The notes: a model not told the origin generated them from the sequence alone. 43,625 bases of DNA from Priapulus caudatus (GCF_000485595.1 NW_014577333.1:94897-138521); one strand, 5' to 3'. Positions 1 through 12,945 are shown, counted from the stretch's first letter. Program-made: numbers and translations.

Positions 1-1832
1 CCGTCGACCGTGTAATCGCGCCCGCTTTATTCATTCTTATCCCCGATGCAAATCAGGGAAAACGAAATAATCGACCTCGGCGCGTAGAATCGAACGATTC
101 GAGAATTTCCTCGCAGTGCGCGCTCGCACACTTCGTAAACTGTAGCGACACCGTGGTAGCGGCGACATGGATGCTAGACGTTGTTGTCACGGCGTACCAC
201 ACAGCTGGTTAAACAGCGCGCGCTATCGCAGACGCGTAACAGTTCACGGAACTGATGTTTGTTTCTCGAATGTACTTCTGCCGAGCCGCGGCGGCGCCAA
301 AACGCAGTTGCAAATTGCCCAGATCATGACAAATTTGAAGTTTCACAAAGCCACTAACAGTTTTGTGCGTCGATTGATATAATATATTTTCATTCGAACG
401 ATAAACCTCCGCCTCTGTGCACTGTACGCGGCGTGTGCACTCTAGCGGTGCTGTCGCTCCGCGTTGCTCTATATTGCAATATAATCTGAAAATAGGATTA
501 GACACGCGTGCAGGAATTGTTGCAGGATTATGGATTATGCCTCTAGATACAAGTACCTATCTTGACCTGAACACTAGTTAGAAATACACAAAGATACAAA
601 AGAAAGAAAGAACGAAACAACGAACAACAAACGAATGATCGAAGAAATGCGTTGACGAATGAAGGCAACAAGAGAGAATGAGATGTAGAAATAAAGCAAG
701 GAGGGGTAAGGAATGAAGTAACGAATGAGTAAAGGAAGGAAGGAATGGGGTAAGGACGAAGAGGGGGTAGAAAAGAGAGAAGGAAGCGATGAGGCAATCA
801 AAAAAGAAAGGAAAGAAGGATAGGAAGAAGGAAGGCAGGAAAGGAGAGACGGAAAAAAGGAAATAAAGAAAATAGAAAGGAAAAAAAGAAGGAAGGAAGG
901 AATGAAGGAAAGAAGGAAGGAAGGTAGGAAGGAATGTATAAATCTCACAAAATAGTATGACGGTAACAAGCCAAACATAGTCCCATGTTATAGTGCGCGC
1001 GCATTGCATCACTACTAACTGCGTTGGATGGCGTTGCCTATGAAATGAGCTTTGTGCATATTTTTGGACAATATGTTATTATTCTGCACTGATGAAGATT
1101 ATCATCTGCTGTAATGCTGTCAGACCTCTGATGGAAGATCATGACTCGAATAATAATTCATTTTGATCATAATTGCATCCTACCAAATTACATGCATCAT
1201 GATTGCTTACACAGAAATCGTTACAGTAATTGGAGAAAAGCAAGATAACGACTTGCTATTGTTATTTCCAATGAAAATCAATTCAAGTGACGGGGGGAAA
1301 TTAGAATGCGTAACCTACAAGACGAGCGTAGAGCGATGGTGCCGCCACCGTTAGTCGGTGTTGTGTCGTAGTTGGTAAACTCCGCAAACAGTGAGATATA
1401 ATAGTGATGTCGATAGATAGATAGATAGAGATGTCGATTCAAAAACCAAGGTTAAGAGGGCGCAGATGGGTGTACTGTTATACTGTTACGTGTATTTTGT
1501 GCTATCCCAATTGAGGTGTGATAACAGTGCCCAGCAATAGGGAAATATGTATAAATGGAAATCAGAAGTTTTTAGCTAAAACATTGCCTGAGTGCAGAAT
1601 ATTGATTTGGGTTAATGGTGAGAGTAATGTAGTAGTATCCGCCACCCATTTCTCGAACCCCTCCATCCGTGCACTCGCCCATACTCGCAGGCGACGTCAA
1701 CAGATCTGTGTACTAATTTACATATGCCGCTCATAGAATGCGTATATCCTGATAGCTTACATAATTATTTATAAATAAATTAAAGTATTAAACATTTACA
1801 TATGAAGAATAAGTTTATTTATTGTATAAAAA
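1..1832 (+). repeat. Duplicated block D, copy 1 (left end outside window)
   Basis: This segment recurs in the same orientation at 7074-8885, about 7.07 kb downstream. The copies align collinearly over their whole length and differ mainly by one-base insertions and deletions, with only occasional substitutions. Both contain the same purine-rich tract and the same short GATA run (about 1410-1428 here). The right boundary lies in an A run after a TTTATTTATTGTATA stretch, followed here by a CT array and in the other copy by AT-rich sequence and a CA array. No coding sequence is recognised. It may be an interspersed repeat, a local duplication or an assembly duplicate. Confidence 0.9.
590..936 (+). 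repeat. Purine-rich GAAGG-type tract, copy 1
   Basis: About 350 bases are strongly biased to A and G on the plus strand, dominated by GGAA, GAAGG and AAAGG words, and nearly pure purine from about 820 to 936. Phe/Ser/Leu-rich ORFs on the minus strand are a by-product of this composition, not genes. Homopurine tracts of this kind can form triplex (H-DNA) structures; that is general knowledge and is not shown here. Confidence 0.85.
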
Positions 1833-1904
1833 CTCTCTCTCTCTCTCTCGCTCTCGCTCTCTCTCTCGCTCTCGTTCTCGCGCGCGCGCGCTCTCTCTCT
1901 CTCC
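1833..1904. repeat. CT/CG microsatellite
   Basis: A CT array interspersed with CGCTCT steps and a CG run. It starts exactly where homology to block D copy 2 ends. Confidence 0.9.
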
Positions 1905-3386
1905 CAATCTTGAGCTACGTTCCACCAAGTTGAACAGTTTTATTCAGCGAAAAGAACTCGACGTCTACGAGACGTATACTGGCTATTCTGGGAGCTATAA
2001 ATACACGGGGTTGAAAGTTGTGACACATGTATAAACTGGCAACTATTGATACAGACGATAACATGTATACATGACTATCAGAAGCCGTCACAATAACCGT
2101 TCACAGAAGCCCGCACAAGTACTATCGAGAGAGGCTAAGTACAATGCAGAACGATACAGAACGATACAGAAATACAGAACGATGCTGGTAGTAGATAGCG
2201 CAAGTATTGGCAAGATTCCAATTGTTGGCAAACACCCGGCTGTCTATACGTCGGTGCTATCTCTATCACAGGAGTTTTTAATGTACGTAAATGATTCAGG
2301 AGATAACGTTTTAAACAATGTTTTAATTATCGTTAATGATAATTAGGCTCTTAGGTTCTGACGCTCTATTGTTGGCAGTAGCGAAGGGTTTTTCTTACAA
2401 ATCTTTACTTTTAATCAATATTGCCAAATTGTCTCATTTCTAGTCGTTTCTTCTGCTCGCTCCTCTCTGTCGCATTTATTTCGTTTCCTTTGTGTCTCGT
2501 TATCTTCATAAGAAACGTTAGCAGAATTTACGTTTCTATCAACACGCTTGCCGCTACAAATCTGTTTCGATAATATTCTGTGTGATCTAAGACGCGTGCC
2601 GAAAGCGTGAAAGGGAATTCAACACAGATACACACTTAACTGCCTTGTCCATAATATGGATACAACGTATACAAACGTACGGTATCAGCCAACGCGCTTC
2701 CTCTACGGGCCGAGATTAGCAATCTTTGATTAAAAGAAAAAATGCTGGCGACAATGAATTGTGCTATTTTGACGGACATGCGAAACCCGCACGTCGATGC
2801 AACGTCCTGCACCAAAAAATGTCCGTGCGAGGTGTCTGCAAAACCCGCTTTCCCGATTAGTTTAGTGTGTGAATAGTGTCGTAGATGCGAGCGACTCTGT
2901 GGCTTTTCGCGTATCGCTACGTCGGCTTTGCCAAAGTAACCGTCCACTCTCTCTCTCTATCGCACGATCGGCGTTACTATCTCGGCTCCCCCACAAGTTT
3001 TCTCGCTTACATCCGTCACTCGCGTGTGTACATGTAGCTCTCGGATGATATATCGGATGCGCTATTCCTGAAATATAGACGCCGCTGCGGCCGCGGTGCT
3101 AGCGAGACAAACGGCGTCATTTGAGCGGCCTCATATAACAGCTGAGACGCTCGAATCGAATGGTTGCGATTCTTTTATGACGACCCACTAGCCATAAACA
3201 CCGTTAGACGTGACACTAGAAGAACCTCAAAGTAAAAGTTTACAATTTAAAAGCCTTCAAAATTCTCTATCCGGCAGTGGAACATCGCCTGCGGTGGCGC
3301 ATGGCTGCTATTGTACGGTGACTCAGATCGTCGATAGCATTCAAAGAAATGTTTGCAGTCTACAGTTCTTATAACTGTATACAAGC
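1905..3386. other. Unannotated unique sequence
   Basis: No gene, RNA gene or mobile element could be supported here. The only structure seen is a short tandem repeat of a roughly 10-base unit (AACGATACAG) at 2147-2183. A 103-codon minus-strand ORF at 2636-2947 has no recognisable domain. The stretch from about 2940 to 3330 is richer in CpG than its surroundings. Confidence 0.5.
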
Positions 3387-3449
3387 ATGAGCATACCTCT
3401 AGCGAGTGTACGTACTAACTGCATAACGCATACACGCAGGCGGTTACAC

Positions 3450-3790
3450 GCTCACTCCCGAACGCGCACACACACGCACGCACGCACGCACGGACGCACA
3501 GACGTACACACGCACGCACGCACGCACGCACGCAGGCGTTCCCGCGATCACTCCCGCATATACACACGCTCGCATGTCGTCCGTTTTCACTCACTCACTC
3601 TCGTATACAGGGTTGCACACATGCATTCGCGTGCTTACCTTTGCGTACACACATGCACGTATGTCTTGTGCATTCATTTTTGCATGCACGCATGCATGCA
3701 CACAAGCCTATACACGACCAATCATAAATGTTCACTCTCACGAAATCACGTGCGCACACGCATACGCGCACGCACACACACGCACGAATA
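3450..3790. repeat. CGCA/CA-rich compound microsatellite
   Basis: Runs of CACGCACG, CGCACGCA and CACACG units alternate with less regular sequence. The Thr/His/Arg-rich ORFs across it (for example 3387-3917) are repeat translations. From 3791 to 4182 no feature is seen. Confidence 0.8.
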
Positions 3791-4182
3791 TGTGAGCACA
3801 CTAGACTATATTACAAGTGCTGTACGCCACCCATATTATTGCCAAATTCTCTTGTGTGTGGGCGACGAGGAGGTAGTAAACGAAATCGATAAATTCTATT
3901 ATTTTGTCCTCTTATGATAATGGCAATGCTGATTTGCTCACATGCAGATCGATAGTGTGCGGAGAATCACGTTTTTAAGCAATCGTTTATAGTGGAAAAT
4001 ACGTTCCCACAGATACACAGGTCCTATCGCCTACGGGTTACAAATGAGAATGAATACGCTGGAAGCAACGGCAGAACAAAATTATCTGTAATAGATTCGG
4101 TGATGGCACCCACGATTCTGTCCGGCACGACTGGAGACGTTTTCCCTATTAAACAATTGTTACTTGCAGACCGTTGTTAACG

Positions 4183-4474
<292 letters not shown>

Positions 4475-4479
4475 CTGCA

Positions 4480-4907
4480 GATAATCCTGGTAACTAAACA
4501 TACACTTTCAACAATACAGTGTGTATTGTTGAACACCTTTAACAATACACTGTGTATTGTAGTAGGTACCTAACAACTGTGTATTTAAATTCAATTTCAT
4601 TTTCAATAAATTCAATAAAATTAATCAAATAATTTCAATAAATATTTTTCAATAAATGTCAATTTCAAGTTCACAAATCAAAAAGTAAACTAAAGGGTCA
4701 CGTAGTTAAAGTGCATGTTAGAAGGTGTTCAACAATAAACAGTGTATTGTTGAAAAGCTCATAGGTACCTACTACAATACACAGTGTATTGTTAGAAGGT
4801 GTTCAACAATACACAGTGTATTGTTGAAAGCTCGCTAACATACACTGTGTATTGTCAAATGCCTAAACATACAACACACTGTGTATTGTTAGTTACCAGG
4901 ATTTATC
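4480..4907 (+). mobile_element. MITE-like element with long inverted termini and internal palindromes
   Basis: The first roughly 22 bases (GATAATCCTGGTAACTA...) are the reverse complement of the last roughly 23, apart from an extra A in the right arm. Homology between the arms continues inward to a shared AGTAGGTACCTA motif (4562-4573 on the left), with an internal deletion in the left arm. Seven copies of a palindrome built on ACAATACAC/GTGTATTGT lie inside, at about 4508, 4542, 4728, 4774, 4802, 4838 and 4866. The centre (about 4580-4680) is AT-rich with no ORF. Both ends are flanked by TGCA (4476-4479 and 4908-4911), a possible 4-bp target duplication, although TGCA is itself palindromic. 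It is non-coding and would need a transposase in trans. The superfamily is undetermined. Confidence 0.8.
4802..4828. repeat. Perfect 27-bp palindrome
   Basis: Thirteen-base arms, TTCAACAATACAC and its reverse complement, flank a single central A. It is the best-preserved of the seven related palindromes in the 4480-4907 element. The copy at 4728-4754 differs by one substitution. Confidence 0.9.
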
Positions 4908-4921
4908 TGCAGACAGCCACG

Positions 4922-4955
<34 letters not shown>

Positions 4956-5065
4956 ACACACACACACAACACACACACACACACACCACATGCACCACAG
5001 ACACCACTCACACACGCACACACACATATGTATATATTTATGTATTTATTTATTTATTTATTGTG
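4922..5065. repeat. CA array followed by TTTA array
   Basis: CA/CGCA repeats at 4922-5025, a short TATATA stretch, then TTTA repeats at about 5039-5062. AT-rich unique sequence follows to about 5210. Confidence 0.9.
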
Positions 5066-5303
5066 TCTCTGTGCAGCTAATCTTTTATTGTCATATTGGT
5101 ATCATCAATTAGTATATATATTATATTGTATATATATTATAATTTATTTTGTATATATGCAAGTCTGAATCCAATCATCCATCATTTATTAAGATGCACG
5201 ATATTTACAAAAAATGCTTCATCATCACGTATGATCGCGCCGGCCGTCCAATCTTTCTCTGGCAATAGTTGTCAGTTACGCGCGCGCAGCGCGCGCGCAG
5301 CGC

Positions 5304-5334
<31 letters not shown>

Positions 5335-5343
5335 TGTGTGTGT

Positions 5344-5395
<52 letters not shown>
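5304..5395. repeat. GT microsatellite
   Basis: An almost pure GT array with two interruptions, preceded by a GCGCGCGCAGC repeat at 5279-5303. Confidence 0.95.
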
Positions 5396-5397
<2 letters not shown>

Positions 5398-6178
5398 AAT
5401 GGAGGAACCCGTGAAAGTGGATGGAGAGATGTGCGTATGACGACGGAACGTCGAGTAGTTCCTAGAGGCGTGTGGTTGCGGAGGCAGAGAATAGCTGCGG
5501 GTCGAAGTATGTCCAGAATAAAACCAACGATGACTGGATCGATGGCTATTATAAGACGTGATCGAGTTTAGATAGGTGTTGTGGGGAACAAAGTAACAGG
5601 AACGGGTCAGGTAGAGGCGTAAGCGCGCGCAAAAACATACCGGCAGGCGACCTGCATCAATTCATATATGATTCATGTAGTCTGATGAATTAACCAGGGT
5701 TTCGTCTGAATAAGCATCAATTGGAATTCGATACATATTCATTCGTGCGTATTCGACGTCACGCCGCCTGAGCAGCGAGCGAATACGCACAGAAAGCGTT
5801 CACGGAGACCGTATTCGTTCGCCAAAACTCAGTTGCGACTAATTAAGTGAACTCGCGTTCTCTACAAGAATGGCCCAGTCAATTAAGTATTCGGATTAAA
5901 CGTGTATCGATCGGGAGACGTTGTTGCCTCGGCGACATCAACTCAGCACGCATACATAGAAAGTATAGAGTAGTCAACTCAAATATTCAAGTATAAAAAA
6001 GCACAATTGCGGGAGAGTTCAGTTCTTCGTTTAGCAGACGCGACAAACTGCAGGCGATAAAACGTCGCCACATAATCATGCCGAAGAATGAAACTGGGAT
6101 TAGTCGTCTTGCAGTATACATGCACGCCCGGAGCGTCTCAATACCGATGATGTATCTCACACAACACGGCGCACATCC
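5396..6178. other. Unannotated sequence with an 11-bp inverted repeat
   Basis: No gene is recognised. A perfect inverted repeat is visible: GTGCGTATTCG at 5745-5755 and its reverse complement at 5780-5790, separated by 24 bases. It could form a hairpin or mark a dimeric binding site; neither is established. Confidence 0.5.
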
Positions 6179-6440
6179 ACAGCGCACACACACACACACA
6201 CCACACACACACACACACCCACACACACACACATACACACACACCCCACTCACACCACATCACACACACACACACACACAACACACACACACCACACACA
6301 CACACACACACACATACATACACGCGCACGCGTACACACACAGCACACACAGGCACACGCCTTTACGTGCGCGCGGCACACAGGCACACACGCGCTCACA
6401 CACACGTACGTACGCGCGCTCAATACACAAACACACACAC
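6179..6440. repeat. CA/CGCA compound microsatellite
   Basis: Interrupted CA array with CACC, CATA and CGCG variants. The His/Thr-rich ORF at 6078-6497 and its complements are repeat translations. Confidence 0.9.
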
Positions 6441-7073
6441 CACCGCGTACATACCAGCGGAGAAGGGGAGAGAGAAAAGGGAGAGCGAGATAGATAGTAG
6501 AGAGAGAGATCACTGCTGCGTTATCTGGTTGCGAAGAGTCGGTAATAAGTTCTACGATCCATTTCTCATGGTCCACGACCACGCTCGCCACCATCTGCCC
6601 CGCTTTCACGTAGACACTTAACTCGAGACAAATATAATCATATTAGTAATCGTCGAAACAGTTTGTCCTCCGCGCACTCCTCTAGCCGCTCCGTAACAGC
6701 TGTTGTTGATGGAAACAGTACACATCGAGCATAGCGTAGACGCGCTCCGAGCGCGCGGGAGCCTACCCCGTGAAGCCCGATGAATTCCCGCTAAAGCTCT
6801 CACTGCTGTGATGTCCACAGACGTACGCGTTTACGCGCAGATTAGACGGAATTAAACAGTTTGAACGATATAAAGCGATTGTCTTACATGCAGCATAAAA
6901 AAGTGGAAAAACACAGTCCCGGATTCTATCTGTCTCGTGAAAACATCAGCGAGCTTAATAGCGATCAGCTATGATGATCAGTGAACAAATGATCGAAGTA
7001 AATATGCGTGGGCAGTAGTCCCCGTTGTTCGTGACATGCTACTCGTGCGCACGACCGACGTCGCCGTCGACCG
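6441..7073. other. Unannotated unique sequence
   Basis: Apart from a short GAGA/GATA run near 6465-6508 nothing is recognised. The block D repeat begins at 7074. Confidence 0.5.
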
Positions 7074-8885
7074 TGTAATCGCGCCCGCTTTTCATATCTT
7101 ATCCCCGATGCAATCAGGGAAAACGAAATAATCGACCTCGCGCGCGTAGAATCGAACGATTCGAGAATTTCCTCGCAGTGCGCGCTCGCACACTTCGTAA
7201 ACTGTAGCGACACCGTGGTAGCGGCGACATGGATCTAGACGTTGTTGTCACGGCGTACCACACAGCGGGTTAAACAGCGCGCGCTATCGCAGACGCGTAA
7301 CAGTTCACGGAACCGATGTTTGTTTCTCGAATGTACTCTGCCGAGCCGCGGCGGCGCCAAAACGCAGTTGCAAATTGCCCAGATCATGACAAATTTGAAG
7401 TTTCACAAAGCCACTAACAGTTTTGGCGTCGATTGATATAATATATTTTCATTCGAACGATAAACCTCCGCCTCTGTGCACTGTACGCGGCGTGTGCACT
7501 CACTACGCGGTGCTGTCGCTCCGCGTTGCTCTATATTGCAATATAATCTGAAAATAAGGATTAGACACGCGTGCAGGAATTGTTGCAGGATTATGGATTA
7601 TGCCTCTAGATACAAGTACCTATCTTGACCTGAACACTAGTTAGAAATACACAAAGATACAAAAGAAAGAAAGAACGAAACAACGAACAACAAACGAATG
7701 ATCGAAGAAATGCGTTGACGAATGAAGGCAACCAGAGAGAATGAGATGTAGAAATAAAGCAAGGAGGGGTAAGGAATGAATAACGATGAGTAAAGGAAGA
7801 AGGAATGGGGTAAGGACGAAGAGGGGTAGAAAAGAGAGAAGGAAGCGATGAGGCAATCAAAAAGAAAGGAAAGAAGGATAGGAAGAAGGAAGGCAGGAAG
7901 GAGAGACGGAAAAAAGGAAATAAAGAAAAAGAAAGGAAAAAAAGAAGGAAGGAAGGAATGAAGGAAAGAAGGAAGGAAGGTAGGAAGGAATGTATAAATC
8001 TCACAAAAAATAGTATGACGGTAACAAGCCAAACATAGTCCCATGTTATAGTGCGCGCGCATTGCATCACTACTAACTGCGTTGGATGGCGTTGCCTATG
8101 AAATGAGCTTGTGCATATTTTTGGACAATATGTTATTATTCTGCACTGATGAAGATATCATCTGCTTGTATGCTGTCAGACCTCTGATGGAAGATCATGA
8201 CTCGAATAATAATTCATTTTGTCATAATTGGCATCCTACCAAATTAACATCATTCATGATTGCTTACACAGAAATCGTTACAGTAATTGGAGAAAAGCAA
8301 GATACCGACTTGCTATTGTTATTTCCAATGAAAATAATTCAAGTGACGGGGGGAATTAGAATGCGTAACCTACAAGACGAGCGTAGAGCGATGGTGCCGC
8401 CACCGTTAGTCGGTGTTGTGTCGTAGTTGGTAAACTCCGCAAACAGTGAGATATAATAGTGATGTCGATAGATAGATAGATAGAGATGTCGATTCAAAAA
8501 CCAAGGTTAAGAGGGCGCGAATGGTGTACTGTTATACTGTTACGTGTATTTTGTGCTATCCAATTGAGGTGTGATAACAGTGCCCAGAATAGGGAAATAT
8601 GTATAAATGGAAATCAGAAGTTTTTAGCTAAAACATTGCCTGAGTGCGAATATTGATTTGGGTTAATGGTGGAGTAATGTAGTAGGTATCCGCCACCCAT
8701 TTCTCGAACACCCTCCATCCGTGCCACTCGCCCATACTCGCAGGCGACGTCAACAGATCTGTGTACTAATTTACATATGCCGCTCATAGAATGCGTATAT
8801 CCTGATAGCTTACATAATTATTTATAAATAAATAAAGTATTAAACATTTACATATGAAGAATAAGTTTATTTATTGTATAAAAAA
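7074..8885 (+). repeat. Duplicated block D, copy 2
   Basis: Collinear, same-strand copy of 1-1832. Both copies begin at the shared CCGTCGACCGTG. Because copy 1 starts at the window edge, the true left boundary may lie further left. Differences are mostly single-base indels in both directions (for example around 7500, 8587 and 8700) with few substitutions. That pattern is more typical of sequencing error than of ordinary divergence. No coding capacity is recognised. Confidence 0.9.
7670..7992 (+). repeat. Purine-rich GAAGG-type tract, copy 2
   Basis: Equivalent of 590-936 within block D copy 2, slightly shorter through small deletions. The Phe/Ser-rich minus-strand ORFs here are composition artefacts. 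Confidence 0.85.
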
Positions 8886-8909
8886 TATAATATATTATTA
8901 TAATAATAT

Positions 8910-8959
8910 ACACACACCACACACACACACACACCCACACACACACACACACACACACA

Positions 8960-9000
<41 letters not shown>

Positions 9001-9086
9001 GACACACACCCCCCCCACACACACACACACACACACACACACCGCACGCACACACACCACACGTGTGTGTGTGTGCGCGCGCATGC
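8910..9086. repeat. CA array running into GT array
   Basis: CA repeats with CACC and a C8 run at about 9009-9016, then a switch at about 9062 to GTGTGTGT and GCGCGC. The CA-to-GT switch makes the right end self-complementary. Confidence 0.9.
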
Positions 9087-9100
9087 CACAAATACCATCA

Positions 9101-9151
9101 CAAGCTTTATAATATTATATATATAAATAATGAATTATAATATTATGCTTG
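9101..9151. repeat. AT-rich inverted repeat
   Basis: The segment opens with CAAGC and closes with GCTTG, and the AT-rich inner arms (ATAATATTAT) are complementary with a three-base offset. It could fold as a hairpin. Confidence 0.6.
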
Positions 9152-11501
9152 TAAATTTGAAGAAAAAAAACTGTCTACGAGCGGGGGCTTGTTGTCGCAC
9201 GCTAAGATGACGGCAAAAATTGATCTTGTGCATTTATTATTCTAGCTTTTTTCCCCGACGCATACAACGAAACCCTACTACAGCAGACACACACGAGATA
9301 CTCCGTCTCCGTGGCAGATGGCACAGAGCACAAGGATAAATTAGAGACTTGCTTAAAGACCAAGACAGTTTGTCAACATCGCTTCTTGCGAGGATCAGGC
9401 GAGGAGGATTGCTCGACAGCTGGTTCGCGCACAGTGAAATATTAAGAGAGAAAACGAAACGTTGACCGAAAAAATCGCAGACAAAAGTTAAAAATGAGCA
9501 CAGTATGGATCGAGGCTCACAGTGTGTTATACAATAATGTAACGAACTTATTAAATTCATTAAATATGTTATTCGCATAACCCTACTGTACGATTAACCG
9601 CAATAACAATACATGTTACATTTCTGACATGTTTTTGAGGCAGGCAGTAGTCAATATTGGACCCTGAAATCTTTGCAATGAAGTTAGCTGTAATTTATGT
9701 TCTTGCATTTCGCAGAATACATTATGCGATTGGTATGTATATTAGCTTCATAAATAAAGATTGGTATTATGGTAATGTTTTCGCGTTTTGAGTGATTGTC
9801 ATTAAATTATCGTCAAAACTGACATTTTCGCATGGCCCCAGGTAGTTTTCCGAGTTACTATTTAAAGGGAGTGTATATAATTATTATTGAATTGAAATTT
9901 GTGTCAGAAACATAATTGTAATCATTAAGATGGTAATACACTCGTGGTTCTTTTTAACACAGGATGCGAGCGACTTGATTTATGCGCTTCAAGCGGCTAA
10001 TTATTGAACCCGTAAATCCGTCGCATGCACCCCAAGCGGTCGACTATTACTTTCAGCCTGTGACGTCGCACATTTCATGTTAACAGCTTTGCGAGTACAT
10101 ACTGACGTCACTCGGTCATCATCATTTATACAGAATGCGCTTTGGAATGCACCATCTTATTACTCGACGAACGAGCTTTTACATCAGATATTTGCAAATT
10201 AAACATACGAGAGTATAGTGGAATTGACGAACAAAAATCCAATTGTAGTCGATACAAAAGTTATACGCTCCATTCCACACAGATTTTTTCAAACGGAGTC
10301 AGAAGAGTTCTAACCGAGGGTCTAATATTCCTCAACATGTGCCTATACTCATCCACCCGATTGATGCACATATACCTGATTGAGTCCAATCTTTGGCCCA
10401 GTGTCCTTGGTTATAATTTTCATTAGTCGAAGCATAAGGTTATTAAAGAGAGGCTCGATTTTTTACCCATACCTCCTTCAGATAACGGATTTATGCAAGG
10501 CTAATGCCTGAAAACTTCATGGAAACAGCTCTCTTTTGAAAATATCAGATGTACGCGTTGCGTAAAGATTGGTAACACTCAAACTCCACAGACCGCGGTG
10601 CCTCTATGACCACATCTCTATGTCGCCTAATTTAGAGTTCAGAGACAGTTGGCTGCAGTTGAACAAACATACAAAAGGCCATGGATGTGGAGAAGTTTGT
10701 CTGAAGACATGAGACGGTCGCCCATGACGTTGCTGTTTATAACATTAATTGCTTACAAGCATTTCCGCCCACGTTCTAAAACGCTGCGCTCGCGATTGAG
10801 TCGATGTTTCAGTAAGAATGTCTCATCTGGACTAGAAGGTCATAATTTAAATATCAGTGAGCCGTCGTAGTCGTCAAGGCAAGCTACAGTTAATGGTGTG
10901 CAGTAAGCTACATATAAACAACTGGCGGCTCCAGCGCGGCGTTGTTTAAACGGCAATTCGTATGCTTTTCTACGCGGGAATGATGGATAGCGATGGACGA
11001 TTATTCTAACATTTTCACAAGTCAATATATCCGCTGTGTATTTTGTAGGATAAGTCCTTACGCGTAACAGCTGTGACCGTTTCCTGGAATAACGCCCGGG
11101 CGTTAATTTTTCTGATGGTAGTATACAACGATGATGAACGTGAGAGTTATTGTGATTGGACGAGGAATATCGATGATCGTCTGCGTACGTCATCAATACT
11201 GGCAGCCAGATAATAGCCGCAGGCAATAATCACTCAATCAGACGAAAATAAGTAGAGTGGAAGAATCACAGGGATAAACCAGGAACTAGCTAGGCTATCG
11301 TAGGCCTTGTGGCGCTATAATACCTATATATAATAATTAAGCAAGTACGTACAGTAAGCGGAAGGCTAGAGATTTCGCGATCTGTTTGATTACATTCGCA
11401 GGCATTTCGTCTACGTACGCAACGGCCGGCCTCGACATGTACTCGGAAGTTTCTCCACGATATCGCGAGTGAACTCTCTCGGATCCGAGCGACACGGTCG
11501 C

Positions 11502-11502
<1 letters not shown>
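9152..11502. other. Unannotated unique sequence
   Basis: Over 2.3 kb with no recognisable gene. ORFs at 9237-9578 (minus), 10142-10426 (plus) and 10840-11226 (minus) show no domain, no repeats and no splice-supported continuation that I can see. Two CRE-like motifs lie at 10061 and 10103 and are listed separately. Confidence 0.5.
10061..10110. promoter_or_regulatory. Pair of CRE-like TGACGTC motifs
   Basis: TGACGTCG at 10061-10068 and the full palindromic CRE consensus TGACGTCA at 10103-10110, 42 bases apart. CREB/ATF family bZIP proteins bind this sequence. Chance occurrence is possible and no adjacent gene start is recognised. Confidence 0.25.

Positions 11503-11549
<47 letters not shown>
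11503..11549. repeat. ATT trinucleotide array
   Basis: About 15 copies of TAT/ATT. The same ATT motif resumes right after the N gap, at 11755-11767. Confidence 0.95.
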
Positions 11550-11577
11550 AGTAGTTTAACGATGTACACACCCCCGC

Positions 11578-11725
<148 letters not shown>

Positions 11726-11750
11726 NNNNNNNNNNNNNNNNNNNNNNNNN
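11726..11750. other. Assembly gap of 25 Ns
   Basis: Twenty-five consecutive N characters between a CA array and an ATT/TAG array. The true gap length is unknown. The low-complexity edges explain why the assembly failed here. Confidence 1.
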
Positions 11751-11768
11751 ATTCATTATTATTATTAA

Positions 11769-12126
<358 letters not shown>

Positions 12127-12529
12127 TGTGGAGATTTCGGGGTGTGTAACTCACAGGAGCAGTAGACAAGATCAGGATGGATAGATTGAACTAGCAGTAT
12201 AGATAGAATAACCATATATTGACTAGAGAAAGGATGAATATAGACCGCACATAGATATATCAACATGCACCTGGGCGCAGCCATCTTGGATCATACGGAA
12301 GGGGTCCAGGGAAAACAAAGAGTGTATACGCGAAAAGCGATAACGAAATATATAGAGTATAATAATCAACGCGGTTATGTACTATTGGTCAGAATAATGT
12401 ACGAGGAGATTTGAATAGAATGAATAGTCTCAGTTGTCGAAGAGAGGAATATTACTTAGAAACGAGTTGCATCAGAGTACAAAAAATCGTACCAGCCACG
12501 GGTTGCGTCAGCAGGTGAAACGATTGCAC

Positions 12530-12624
12530 CACAGGCACAGGCACTAGCTATATATTTATGTGTCAGTGTGCGCGCAATGGCGGCGGCGTGTGTTTACAGT
12601 TGAAACGCTTCAAAGTGGCCTGTG
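12530..12624. mobile_element. Nested MITE 1 in copy A 5' LTR
   Basis: Begins CACAGGCAC and ends with the near inverse GGCCTGTG. It is flanked by an 8-bp direct repeat GATTGCAC (12522-12529 and 12625-12632). The 3' LTR of copy B shows the empty site as a single GATTTCAC. Copy B carries the same insertion at 19301-19393. An 8-bp duplication fits hAT-type transposition. Confidence 0.85.
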
Positions 12625-12945
12625 GATTGCACCAGCGACGAAATCTGCGTAGTTTTTAACAGCGCGTGCTAAACAACGGCACGTAGGGGTGGTGCCAGCT
12701 AGGTATATAAGACGCGCCGAATCGCAGAGCAAGGGCGTTATTTTTCAGGTCTAGGTAGGAGAAGAAAAAGAGAAGAAGACGAAAGTAAAGAGGGAGAAAG
12801 CACTTTAGGTCTTGAGAGAGAGAGAGATAACAGAGGGAATAGAAGCACGGGTTTCAGGTAAGTGAAAACGGAGAACAACGGGAGAGGGGAATAAAACGGG
12901 AAAGGGGAAGAACGGGATTTCAGTTAGGGAGAGCCAGGGTGCGAC

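Noticed and set aside
543-1012. Phe/Ser/Leu-rich minus-strand ORFs that look like membrane proteins (also 7606-8070)
   Set aside because: They are translations of the purine-rich tract, and three frames are open at once.
2636-2947. 103-codon minus-strand ORF without low complexity
   Set aside because: No domain, no start context and no second copy to judge constraint; ORFs of this length are expected by chance.
3450-3540. Regular repeats considered as a CRISPR array
   Set aside because: Direct microsatellite units without spacers, in a eukaryotic context.
10142-10426. 94-codon plus-strand ORF
   Set aside because: No recognisable domain or splice structure; length is compatible with chance.
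10840-11226. 128-codon minus-strand ORF containing YADD, reminiscent of a reverse transcriptase active site
   Set aside because: No other reverse transcriptase motif is present before or after it; four residues alone are not evidence.
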